64,000 nt of DNA from Vulcanimicrobiota bacterium (GTDB lineage Bacteria; Vulcanimicrobiota; Vulcanimicrobiia; Vulcanimicrobiales; Vulcanimicrobiaceae). Made by a program: the position numbers and the translations under genes. Of this stretch, positions 56,844-64,000 are shown piece by piece (the stretch's first letter is position 1; the number at the start of each line of letters is the position of its first letter). The notes under the pieces are model-generated. The model did not search any database, was not told the origin of the DNA, and saw only the letters and a program-made list of their open reading frames with translations. The DNA lies in NCBI GenBank assembly GCA_027306785.1, contig DAHUZB010000022.1, positions 62,001 to 126,000 on the forward strand. The letters are read 5' to 3'.

Positions 56844-57188
56844 CTAGCGGCGCTTCGCGCTCTTCTTCGCCGCGGTTTTCTTGGCGGGCGACTTTTTCGC
56901 GCCGCCCGAACGGGCGCCGCCGACAGCTTCCTTCAGCGCCTTACCGGCGACGAACGCCGGAACTTTACGCGCGGCGATTTTGATCTTCTCGCCGGTTTTG
57001 GGGTTGCGGCCTTCGCGCGCCTTGCGATGACGCACGACAAAGCTGCCGAACGGCGTCAACGCGACGCGGTCGCCTTTCTGCAGCGCGGTCTTGATCTCGT
57101 CGAGGATCAGATCGACGATCTCACCTGCCTGGCGCTTCGACAGTTCGGCTTCGCCGGCGACGGATTCAATCAGATCGGCTTTCGTCAA
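56844..57188 (-). CDS. HU-family DNA-binding protein with basic tail
   Basis: The protein has 114 residues. The HU core runs from MTKADLIESVAGEAELSKRQAGEIVDLI to FGSFVVRHRKAREGRNPKTGEKIKIAARKVPAF. After it comes a tail of about 28 residues rich in Lys and Ala (GGAKKSPAKKTAAKKSAKRR), like those of mycobacterial HupB. It bends and compacts DNA. The start codon is TTG at 57188, with AGGAG 9 bases upstream; no ATG or GTG fits. aroQ lies upstream on the same strand. Confidence 0.96.
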   Translation of the reverse strand: MTKADLIESVAGEAELSKRQAGEIVDLILDEIKTALQKGDRVALTPFGSFVVRHRKAREGRNPKTGEKIKIAARKVPAFVAGKALKEAVGGARSGGAKKSPAKKTAAKKSAKRR

Positions 57189-57229
57189 GCTCGGAATCTC
57201 CTATGAGCGGCAACGGGGGAACAGCAATC

Positions 57230-57282
57230 GGGATATACGGGGGCATTTCGGTGGGCTGGCCGCCTGGGGAGGGGATATACGG
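57230..57282. repeat. two direct GGGATATACGG repeats before HU
   Basis: GGGATATACGG occurs at 57230-57240 and 57272-57282, 42 bases apart, or four helical turns. They lie in the 135-base gap between aroQ and the HU gene and could bind a regulator. Only position and identity support this. No clear -35/-10 pair was found here. Confidence 0.4.
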
Positions 57283-57323
57283 AGAGCACCCGCGCCCTCC
57301 TCCCCCGCAAACGGGAAAAACCC

Positions 57324-57758
57324 TTATTTTTCGGGGATTTGCGCGACGGCACGCAGCGCGAGCACGTACGAGCGCGCGCCGAAGCCGCTCACGCTTCCCA
57401 CGCACGCCGCGGCGGTGACGCTCGTGCGGCGATGCGCTTCGCGCGCGGCGATATTGGAGAGATGCGCTTCGGCAACGGGAATGTTCACCGACGCGATCGC
57501 GTCGGCGATCGCGTACGAGTAGTGCGAATACGCGCCCGGATTGATCACGATCGCGTCGAACCGCGTGCGTGCATCGTGAATCGCATCGACGATCTCACCC
57601 TCGCCGTTATGCTGCACGCACTCGACCTCGACACCGAGATCGCGTGCGTTGGTGGCGATGAAGTCGTCGAGTTCGGCGAGCGTTTGTCGCCCGTAGATCT
57701 CGGGCTGCCGTTCGCCGAGCAGGTTCAGATTCGGCCCGTGGATGACGAGTACGCGCAT
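57324..57758 (-). CDS. aroQ: type II 3-dehydroquinate dehydratase
   Basis: The protein has 144 residues. It has the full family pattern: HGPNLNLLGERQPEIYG with the catalytic Tyr, QHNGEGEIVDAIH, NPGAYSHYSYAIADAI and AEAHLSNI. It dehydrates 3-dehydroquinate in the shikimate pathway as a dodecamer. No other aro gene is adjacent. It is divergent from hslO with only 32 bases between the starts, so their promoters must overlap each other or the genes. Confidence 0.97.
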   Translation of the reverse strand: MRVLVIHGPNLNLLGERQPEIYGRQTLAELDDFIATNARDLGVEVECVQHNGEGEIVDAIHDARTRFDAIVINPGAYSHYSYAIADAIASVNIPVAEAHLSNIAAREAHRRTSVTAAACVGSVSGFGARSYVLALRAVAQIPEK

Positions 57759-57790
57759 GAATCGCCTCTTCTGAAGCGGAAGCTCAAGTC

Positions 57791-58693
57791 ATGCCGGATC
57801 TTCTCATCAGCGCCGCCGCACCCGATGCGGGCATCGTCGTCGTCGCCGCCATTACGACCGAACTCGTGACCGAGATTCGCGCGCGGCACGATCTCTCGCC
57901 GCTCGCGACCGCGGCGGTAGGACGCCTGACCACCGGCACCGCACTCTTCGCCTCCGCGCTCAAGGGCCGCGAGCGCATCACGCTGCAGATCGGCGGCGAA
58001 GGCCCCATCGGCTCGGCCACCGCCGACGCATGGCTGCTCGAGCCCGAAGTGATCGGCGCGCGCGGCTACGCCAAGCATCCGCACGCGGATCTGCCGCTGA
58101 ACGCGCGCGCCAAATTCGACGTCGCGGGCGCGTTCGGCAGCGGCTCGCTGCAAGTGACGAAATCCTACGAAGTGGGTCAACCGTACGTGGGCGTGGTGCC
58201 GCTCTACTCGGGCGAAGTGGCCGAGGATCTGGCCGCCTACTTGAGTTCGTCGGAGCAAATTCCGAGCGTGGTCGCGCTCGGCGTGCTCGCCAATCCCGAC
58301 GGCGTCCGCGCCGCGGGCGGCGTGCTCGCGCAAGTGCTGCCGGGCGCCGATGAAAAGGCCGTGGCGATGCTCGAAGCACGCGCGCTCGCGATGCCGCCGG
58401 TGACCGCACTGATCAACGAGGGAGCCGACGCGCACGCGCTGCTGCACGCGCTCGCCGACGGGCTCGAGTTGCGCTCGCACCGCACGATGGATCTCCGCTT
58501 CGCGTGCACGTGCCGCCGAGAAAAAGTCGAGGCCGCCCTGCTCGGGATGGGAGCCGACGAACTGCGTCGTCTGGCTGCCGAACGGCCCGAGACCGAGGCG
58601 ACCTGCGAATTCTGTAAGAAGCTCTACGTGTTTACCACGGACGAGGTGCTCGCTCTCGCCGACGAGAGCGGCTCCACGCTCGAAGAGCGCTAG
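57791..58693 (+). CDS. hslO: Hsp33 redox-regulated chaperone
   Basis: The protein has 300 residues. The N-terminal chaperone domain (TAAVGRLTTGTALFASALKGRERITLQIGGEGPIG) and the C-terminal zinc site (FACTCRREKV and ATCEFCKKLY, i.e. CxC and CxxC) are complete. Oxidation of the cysteines releases zinc and switches it into a holdase. It ends 4 bases into the convergent zinc-ribbon gene. Confidence 0.97.
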   Translation: MPDLLISAAAPDAGIVVVAAITTELVTEIRARHDLSPLATAAVGRLTTGTALFASALKGRERITLQIGGEGPIGSATADAWLLEPEVIGARGYAKHPHADLPLNARAKFDVAGAFGSGSLQVTKSYEVGQPYVGVVPLYSGEVAEDLAAYLSSSEQIPSVVALGVLANPDGVRAAGGVLAQVLPGADEKAVAMLEARALAMPPVTALINEGADAHALLHALADGLELRSHRTMDLRFACTCRREKVEAALLGMGADELRRLAAERPETEATCEFCKKLYVFTTDEVLALADESGSTLEER

Positions 58694-58935
58694 ATATCGA
58701 CCGGAAAGAGACGCTTGAGCTCCGGCGGCATGCGATACGGCTCGAGACGCTGCCAGAACGCCTCGCGGATGCCCGCGCCGTCGTTGTAGTACCACCAGCC
58801 GCACTCGCAGCGAATCGGGCGCTGACCGGCCTGCGGATGCGGATATTCGCGCTTGCAGCGCTTGCAGACGAAGGTCTCGCCGTCGAGTTTCGGCGCAGAC
58901 GACGTGTAGGTGACGGGGGGCAGCAGCGGCATCAC
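58690..58935 (-). CDS. small zinc-ribbon-like protein
   Basis: The protein has 81 residues. CKRC and CECG motifs about 17 residues apart resemble a zinc ribbon. The rest is Pro-rich with an aromatic C-terminal helix (FWQRLEPYRMPPELKRLF). The ATG lies 1 base after the tyrS stop, so it is probably co-translated. I do not know the family. Confidence 0.7.
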   Translation of the reverse strand: MMPLLPPVTYTSSAPKLDGETFVCKRCKREYPHPQAGQRPIRCECGWWYYNDGAGIREAFWQRLEPYRMPPELKRLFPVDI

Positions 58936-58936
58936 G

Positions 58937-60139
58937 TTACCTCGGCAGGACGCGGACGAATTTGCGCGATCCCACGGAGAGCACGGCCGGCTCGGTGGCC
59001 GTCCACGCAGCCCGCGGATCGTTCACGACTATACCATCGACTTTGACCCCATTCCCCGAGATAAGTCGCTCCGCGGCCCGCTTGCTCTCCGCGAAGCGAG
59101 CGAGCACGAGCACATCGGTGACGCGCGTGGCATCACCGAGCGCGATCTCGGGCACGTCCTCGGTCGGAATCTCCTTGCGCTGCACCGTGCGCTCGAAGTA
59201 GTCGCGCGCGGCGCCGGCGTCGGCCGCGCCGTGGTAGCGCGCGACGATGGCCTCGGCCAGACGTTTCTTCTCCTCGATCGGGTTCGCGCCGCCCGACGCC
59301 AGGCGCGCGGCGAGCGCATCGGCCTCGGCCTGCGAGTGAAACGCGGCGAGGCGCGCGTAGGTGGGCATTAGTTCGTCGCTCATCGACATCAATTTGCCGA
59401 ACTGCGTCGCGGCGGGCTCGGCGATGCCGACGTAATTACCGATCGACTTGCTCATCTTCTTCACGCCGTCGAGTCCGACGAGCAGCGGAACCGTCGCGGC
59501 GATCTGCGGCAATTGCCCGTGTTCGCGCTGAAAATGCCGCCCGAGCAGCAGATTGAAGAGCTGATCGGTCCCGCCCAACTCGACGTCGGCCTCGACCGCG
59601 ATCGAATCGTACGCCTGCGCGACGGGATAGAGAAATTCGTGCAGCGAGATCGGGGTGCCCGAGCCGTAGCGGTTGTGGAAATCGTTGCGCTCGAGCATCT
59701 GCGCGACCGTGACGTGCGACGTGAGCCGCACCAGGTGAGAAAAGTTCATCGCGCCGAGCCATTCGGAGTTGTAGCGAATCCGCACGCGCTCGAGATCGAG
59801 CACCTTGCCCGCCTGTTCGCGGTAGGTCGTCATGTTCGCGTCGATCTGCTCGGTCGTAAGCGGCGGACGCATCGCGTTGCGTCCGCTCGGATCGCCGATC
59901 GACGCGGTAAAATCACCGATGATCAACGTGACGTTGTGGCCCGCTTCGGCAAAGCGCTGCAGCTTGTGCAGTACGACCATGAAGCCGAGATGCAGATCGG
60001 GGCTGGTCGGATCGATGCCGAGTTTGATGTTGAGCGGGCGGCCGAGTTTCAGCCGCGCGCGGAAATCCTCGACGGTTTCAACGGTATCGAAGCCGTCGAG
60101 CAAATACTCGACGTCGGAAAAATGCGGGGCCTGAGTCAT
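58937..60139 (-). CDS. tyrS: tyrosyl-tRNA synthetase
   Basis: The protein has 400 residues. It has the class I motif as HLGF in PTSPDLHLGFMVVLHKLQ, KMSKS in LDGVKKMSKSIGNYVG, the tyrosine site (YPVAQAYDSIAVEADVELGGTDQLFNLLLGR) and a C-terminal S4-type RNA-binding domain. It charges tRNA-Tyr. Sequence features suggest the TyrZ-like branch. The ATG overlaps the mutS2 stop by 4 bases. Confidence 0.97.
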   Translation of the reverse strand: MTQAPHFSDVEYLLDGFDTVETVEDFRARLKLGRPLNIKLGIDPTSPDLHLGFMVVLHKLQRFAEAGHNVTLIIGDFTASIGDPSGRNAMRPPLTTEQIDANMTTYREQAGKVLDLERVRIRYNSEWLGAMNFSHLVRLTSHVTVAQMLERNDFHNRYGSGTPISLHEFLYPVAQAYDSIAVEADVELGGTDQLFNLLLGRHFQREHGQLPQIAATVPLLVGLDGVKKMSKSIGNYVGIAEPAATQFGKLMSMSDELMPTYARLAAFHSQAEADALAARLASGGANPIEEKKRLAEAIVARYHGAADAGAARDYFERTVQRKEIPTEDVPEIALGDATRVTDVLVLARFAESKRAAERLISGNGVKVDGIVVNDPRAAWTATEPAVLSVGSRKFVRVLPR

Positions 60140-62505
60140 CGCAGTTCAATTATCGTCACGCCGCCGGAGCCCTCGTCCTCGTTGCCGTAGCGCACGCTTT
60201 TCACACCGGGATGCGAGCGAAGGAACTCCTGCAACCCGCGACCGAGCATCCCGGTGCCCTTGCCGTGAATCAGTCGCAGCGGCGAATTCCCCGCGAGCAT
60301 CGCTTCGTCGACCCAGCGATCCACCACCGGCTCGGCCTCCACGTACCGCTTGCCGCGGACATCGAGCTCCGCCATCGTCCGCGCCGCCGCAGCGACCTTC
60401 GCACTCGTCTCACCCGGAGCTCGTCGGAACGCTCTCGTGTCACCCTGAGCTCTCGTGTCACCCTGAGCTCGTCGAAGGGCGCTCTTCCGCTCGAGATCGG
60501 CCTTCTTCACGACGGTCTTCATCGGGCCGATCGCCACGAGTACCGTATCGCCGTAATCTTCGATCACGCTCGCATCTTGGCGCAGCGAGCGTACGCGCAC
60601 CGCATCGTTCGGCGCGAAGGTGCCGTCGTGCGCGGCTTCCTGCGCGGCATCCTTGATCCCGAGCGCCCTGCGCATCTCCTCGGCGGTCTTTGCGAGCAAC
60701 GCGCTCTGCGCGGGCGTGACGCGCGGGCGCGCGGCCTGCGCGGCTTCGGCGCGGCGCTGTAGTTCGGTCGTGAAGGCGCGCAGGCTCTGCGTCAGCTGCT
60801 CCTCGGCGCGATCGGCGAAGCCGCCGCGCTCGGCGTCGAACGCGGCCCGCTCGCGTGCGAGCGTCTCGCGCTCCTGCGCGGCGGCACGGCGCTCCGCGGC
60901 GAGCCCGTCGCGTTCGCTCTGCAACTCGCTCGCGCGTTGCGAGAGCTCGGCCAGCGCCGATTCGTAATCGCGCTCGCGCGAATCGAGCAGCGACTGCGCG
61001 CGTTCCACGATACCGGGCGCGATCCCGAGCGCGGTCGCGAGCGGAAAGGCGAGCGATTGTCCGGGCGCGCCGAGATCCAGGTGGTAGGTCGGACGAAAGG
61101 TCTGCGGATCGAAGCGCACGCTCGCGTTCGCCACCCCCGGCGTGCCGCTCGCGAAGAGCTTGAGCTCCGTCGCGTGGGTGGTGACGACGCCGTGCGCGCC
61201 GACCGCGAGCAGCCGTTCCAGCATCGCGATCGCGAGCGCCGCGCCCGCGCCGGGCTCCGTGCCGCCGCCGATCTCGTCGACGAGCACGAGCGTGCGCGCG
61301 TCGGCGCGCGCGAGCATCTCGCGCATCCGCTGTAGATGTGCCGAAAAGGTCGAGGCATTGCCGACGATCGATTGCTCGTCGCCGACGTCGGCGATGACGT
61401 AGGTGAAATGCCCGATGCGCGTGCCGTATGCGGCCGGAACCTGCATGCCCGCATAGGTCATCGCGATGAAGAGCCCGACCATCTTCAGCGCGACCGTCTT
61501 ACCGCCCATGTTCGGGCCGCTGATCACGAGCAGCTGCGTCGGGCCGTCGAGCGGGATCGTCTGCGGCACGACGCCGCCCGCGATGAGCGGATGGCGCCCG
61601 CGCTCGATATGCGCGACGGCATCGTCGCTGAGTTCGGGCGCGATCGCGTCCATCGTGCGCGCAACGTTCGCCTTGGCCACGAGCAGGTCGATCTCGGCGA
61701 GCATCTCCACGTTGCGTTCGATCGCGTCGGCCTGCGCGCCGACCGAGCGTGAGAGCGCTTCGAGCACGCGCAGCACCTCGCGCTCTTCTTCCAAGCGCAG
61801 CGTGCGCAGGCGATTGTTCGCCTCGAGCGCGGCGAGCGGTTCGATGAAGAGCGTCTGACCCGACGAACTCGTGTCGTGCACGATGCCGGGAAACTCACCG
61901 GAGAATTCAGCCTTGATCGGCACCACGAAGCGCCCTTCGCGGATCGTCACCACGTTGTCCTGAATCGCGCGCGCGTATTTATCGCCGCGCACGATCGACG
62001 CGACGCGGTCACGCGCGTCGCTCTGCGCGTGCTGAAGACTTCTGCGGATGCGACCGAGCGCGGGTGAGGCACGGTCGAGTACCACGCCGCGTTCGTCGAT
62101 CGCATCGGTCAGCGAGCGGTGCAGATCGCGCAGCGGCGTATAGCCCGAGAGCAGCGGGGCGAGCACGGGATCGTGCTCTTCGCGCAGGGCGTTATGCGCC
62201 GCGGCGGCAGCCGAGATCGCCTCGCCGACGCTGCGCAGATCGCTCGGCGCGAGCGTGCGACCGACGGCGGCGCCCTGCGTGAGCTCCGCCGTCTCCACGG
62301 CCGGAAGCACGTGCAGATCGTGCGCGACCACGCGCTCGCGGATCGCGGCCGTGCGCGCTTGTTCGACGCGCACGAGCGCAAAATCGGTCGCGGGCGCGAG
62401 TTCGGCGGCGCGCGCACGGCCGCGATGGGTGCGCGTTGCCGCGACGACGCGCGCGCGAACGGTCGCGAAATCGAGCGCTTCGAGCGTGCGCTCGTCGGCG
62501 AGCAT
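60136..62505 (-). CDS. mutS2: MutS2 endonuclease/ATPase with repeat-derived linker insert
   Basis: The protein has 789 residues from the ATG at 62505 with TAGGAG upstream. It has the core domain, the ATPase (SGPNMGGKTVALKMVGL, LVDEIGGGTEPGAGAAL, VVTTHATELKLFA), a long coiled coil and the C-terminal Smr nuclease domain (LDVRGKRYVEAEPVVDRWV, IHGKGTGMLGRGL). MutS2 proteins restrict recombination and resolve collided ribosomes. Between the KOW-like part and the Smr domain sits a stretch encoded by REP-like DNA (RRAQGDTRAQGDTRA). It starts 11 bases after gatB and overlaps tyrS. Confidence 0.97.
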   Translation of the reverse strand: MLADERTLEALDFATVRARVVAATRTHRGRARAAELAPATDFALVRVEQARTAAIRERVVAHDLHVLPAVETAELTQGAAVGRTLAPSDLRSVGEAISAAAAAHNALREEHDPVLAPLLSGYTPLRDLHRSLTDAIDERGVVLDRASPALGRIRRSLQHAQSDARDRVASIVRGDKYARAIQDNVVTIREGRFVVPIKAEFSGEFPGIVHDTSSSGQTLFIEPLAALEANNRLRTLRLEEEREVLRVLEALSRSVGAQADAIERNVEMLAEIDLLVAKANVARTMDAIAPELSDDAVAHIERGRHPLIAGGVVPQTIPLDGPTQLLVISGPNMGGKTVALKMVGLFIAMTYAGMQVPAAYGTRIGHFTYVIADVGDEQSIVGNASTFSAHLQRMREMLARADARTLVLVDEIGGGTEPGAGAALAIAMLERLLAVGAHGVVTTHATELKLFASGTPGVANASVRFDPQTFRPTYHLDLGAPGQSLAFPLATALGIAPGIVERAQSLLDSRERDYESALAELSQRASELQSERDGLAAERRAAAQERETLARERAAFDAERGGFADRAEEQLTQSLRAFTTELQRRAEAAQAARPRVTPAQSALLAKTAEEMRRALGIKDAAQEAAHDGTFAPNDAVRVRSLRQDASVIEDYGDTVLVAIGPMKTVVKKADLERKSALRRAQGDTRAQGDTRAFRRAPGETSAKVAAAARTMAELDVRGKRYVEAEPVVDRWVDEAMLAGNSPLRLIHGKGTGMLGRGLQEFLRSHPGVKSVRYGNEDEGSGGVTIIELR
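60410..60479. repeat. cluster of REP-like repeats inside mutS2
   Basis: TCACCC(T/G)GAGCTC occurs at 60410, 60440 and 60458; the last continues as GTCGAAGGG, giving the imperfect palindrome CCCT...AGGG. The array is read in frame on the minus strand, encoding RRAQGDTRA-type repeats in the MutS2 linker. A related fragment lies in the rpoC leader at 16396. Confidence 0.7.
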
Positions 62506-62516
62506 CGGCGCGGCTC

Positions 62517-63977
62517 CTAGCCCTCGAGCTTGCGTTTCATCACGCCGTTCACGAGCGCGGGATCGGCTTTGCCTTTGCTCGCCTTCATCACCTGACCGAC
62601 GAGGAAGCCCATCACGTTGGTCTTGCCCGCGCGGTAATCGGCCACGCTCTTTTCGTTGGCGGCGAGCACGTCGTCGACGAAGCGCTCGATTGCCGCCGGA
62701 TCGCTCGTCTGCGCGAGCCCTTCCTTCTCCACGATCGCTTTGGGCGAGCCATCGCCACGCCACATGCGCTCGATGAGCTCCTTGGCGATCTTGGAGTTGA
62801 TCGTCTTGCCTTCGACGAGCGCGATCAATTCGGCCAAGTGTTCGGGCGTGACGGGCGACGCGTGCACCGGGGTCTCGTGCTCGTTTGCGAGGCGCGAGAG
62901 ATCGCCGAGCACGAAGTTCGTCGCCTGCTTGGGATTATTACTCGCCGCGACCACCGCATCGAAGTACTGCGCGAGCGGAAGGTTGTCGATCAGCTGCGTC
63001 GCCTGCTTCACGTCGAGGCCGAGTTGCGAGGTGTAGCGCTCGAAACGCGCGTGCGGCAGTTCGGGAAGCGATGCCCGTACCTTCTCGACGATCTCGCGCG
63101 CGATCTCCATCGGCACGAGATCGGGATCGGGGAAGTAGCGATAGTCGTGCGCCTGTTCTTTGCTGCGCATCGAGTGGGTGACGCCGCGCACTTCGTCCCA
63201 GCCGCGCGTCTCCTGCACCACGCGTTCGCCCTTTTCGACGAGCGCGATCTGACGCTCGATTTCGCTCGTGATCGCGCGGTGCACGGAGCGGAACGAGTTC
63301 ATGTTCTTGATCTCGGTCTTGGTGCCGTACTCGGTGGCGCCGAGCGGACGGATCGAGACGTTGGCGTCGCAGCGCAGCGAGCCTTCTTCCATCTTGACGT
63401 CGCTCACGCCCAGCTGCTGCAGCGTGCGGCGCAGCGCTTCGAGATAGGCCACCGCTTCGTCCGCGCTGCGGATGTCGGGCTCGGAGACGCACTCCATGAG
63501 CGGGACGCCCGCGCGGTTGAAATCGACGAGCGAGTAGGTGCTGCCCGCGATGCGTCCGTCACCGGAGCCCGCATGCGTGGATTTGCCGGTATCTTCTTCC
63601 AGATGGATGCGCGTGAGACGACACGCTTTCATCGTGCCGTCCTCGAGCCAGTACCGTACCGTACCGCCCTGCGTAAGCGGCATATCGTACTGCGAAATCT
63701 GATAATCCTTGGGCATGTCGGGATAGAAGTAATTCTTGCGATCGAACTTCGAGAACGCCGGAATCTCCGCGCCGAACGCGAGTCCCGCCGCGATCATATG
63801 CTCGATCGCGGCCGAATTGGGCACCGGCAGCGCGCCGGGCAGCGCGAGACAGACGGGACACACCTTCGTGTTCGGCTCCCCGCCGAACTCGTTGGCGCAG
63901 CCGCAGAACATCTTGCTCGCCGTCCTGAGCTCGACATGGCACTCGATGCCGATAACCGCTTCCCAGTTCGTCGACAT
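62517..63977 (-). CDS. gatB: aspartyl/glutamyl-tRNA amidotransferase subunit B
   Basis: The protein has 486 residues and is complete. It opens MSTNWEAVIGIECHVELRT and has CGCANEFGGEPNTKVCPVC (zinc site), the amide channel region (FDRKNYFYPDMPKDYQISQYD) and a C-terminal YqeY/helical tail domain (NVMGFLVGQVMKASKGKADP). With GatA and GatC it converts Glu-tRNA-Gln and/or Asp-tRNA-Asn to the amide form. Upstream, 2 bases away, is the stop of another gene. Confidence 0.98.
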   Translation of the reverse strand: MSTNWEAVIGIECHVELRTASKMFCGCANEFGGEPNTKVCPVCLALPGALPVPNSAAIEHMIAAGLAFGAEIPAFSKFDRKNYFYPDMPKDYQISQYDMPLTQGGTVRYWLEDGTMKACRLTRIHLEEDTGKSTHAGSGDGRIAGSTYSLVDFNRAGVPLMECVSEPDIRSADEAVAYLEALRRTLQQLGVSDVKMEEGSLRCDANVSIRPLGATEYGTKTEIKNMNSFRSVHRAITSEIERQIALVEKGERVVQETRGWDEVRGVTHSMRSKEQAHDYRYFPDPDLVPMEIAREIVEKVRASLPELPHARFERYTSQLGLDVKQATQLIDNLPLAQYFDAVVAASNNPKQATNFVLGDLSRLANEHETPVHASPVTPEHLAELIALVEGKTINSKIAKELIERMWRGDGSPKAIVEKEGLAQTSDPAAIERFVDDVLAANEKSVADYRAGKTNVMGFLVGQVMKASKGKADPALVNGVMKRKLEG

Positions 63978-63979
63978 CG

Positions 63980-64000
63980 CTACGCACCCACCGTGGCGAT
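63980..64000 (-). CDS. C-terminal end of the gene upstream of gatB (probably gatA)
   Basis: The last six codons and TAG of a minus-strand gene are visible (IATVGA), ending 2 bases before gatB. The position directly upstream of gatB and the tight spacing make gatA likely. The residues themselves are too few to prove it. Confidence 0.4.
   Translation of the reverse strand: MATVGA

Overview
The window is high-GC bacterial DNA from a diderm: it encodes two TonB-dependent outer-membrane receptors, lipoproteins with lipoboxes, and a heptosyltransferase-like enzyme. Housekeeping markers are rpoB, rpoC, gatB, mutS2, tyrS, aroQ, hslO, an HU gene and a tRNA-Pro. The mix of MalT/SARP-type regulatory ATPases, carboxypeptidase-regulatory-like receptors and many BNR or Ig-like secreted proteins suggests a little-cultured soil lineage. 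An Eremiobacterota-like genome is my guess, but it cannot be proven from this sequence. Coding density is very high; many neighbours overlap by 1-4 bases, and no non-coding stretch exceeds about 200 bases.

Layout. 1-10.5 kb: a minus-strand cluster running SARP/BTAD-type ATPase regulator, small amidase-like protein, secreted BNR beta-propeller, ABM-like protein, MalT-like LuxR regulator, HD-GYP protein (cut by the window edge). It is preceded by three exact and one degenerate direct repeat at 11-base spacing. 10.5-12.5 kb: a LuxR-type regulator, an unknown protein and a fatty-acid desaturase. 12.5-26.8 kb: rpoC and rpoB, both on the minus strand but separated by a hydroxyacid dehydrogenase, a TonB receptor, two small exported proteins and a GGDEF-EAL protein. 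Each RNA polymerase gene appears to have its own promoter and terminator. 26.8-38.6 kb: a small membrane protein, a SNF2 helicase, and a minus-strand run of TonB receptor, YncE-like propeller, quinone-oxidoreductase-like enzyme, alpha/beta hydrolase and a second BNR propeller. 38.8-42.6 kb: a two-component system, a small acidic protein and an EmrB/QacA-type exporter. 42.6-48.9 kb: GT2 and GT9 glycosyltransferases, Nudix, GNAT, DUF3465-like, polysaccharide deacetylase, a membrane-anchored unknown, RNase H and a MerR/TipAS regulator with a typical 19-base-spacer promoter. 48.9-54.2 kb: a glycan-type cassette of split transketolase, an epimerase-glycosyltransferase fusion and a DUF2079-like membrane protein. 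54.2-64 kb: a small exported protein, tRNA-Pro, two related Ig-like lipoproteins, HU, aroQ, hslO, then a zinc-ribbon protein, tyrS, mutS2, gatB and the tail of an upstream gene that is probably gatA.

The strongest unusual points are the physical and transcriptional separation of rpoB and rpoC, a roughly 140-residue acidic tail on RpoB, the regulator/beta-propeller/amidase/HD-GYP cluster with its 11-base repeat operator, REP-like repeats inserted in frame in mutS2, and the fused epimerase-glycosyltransferase. All functional calls come from reading motifs in the sequence; no database search was run.
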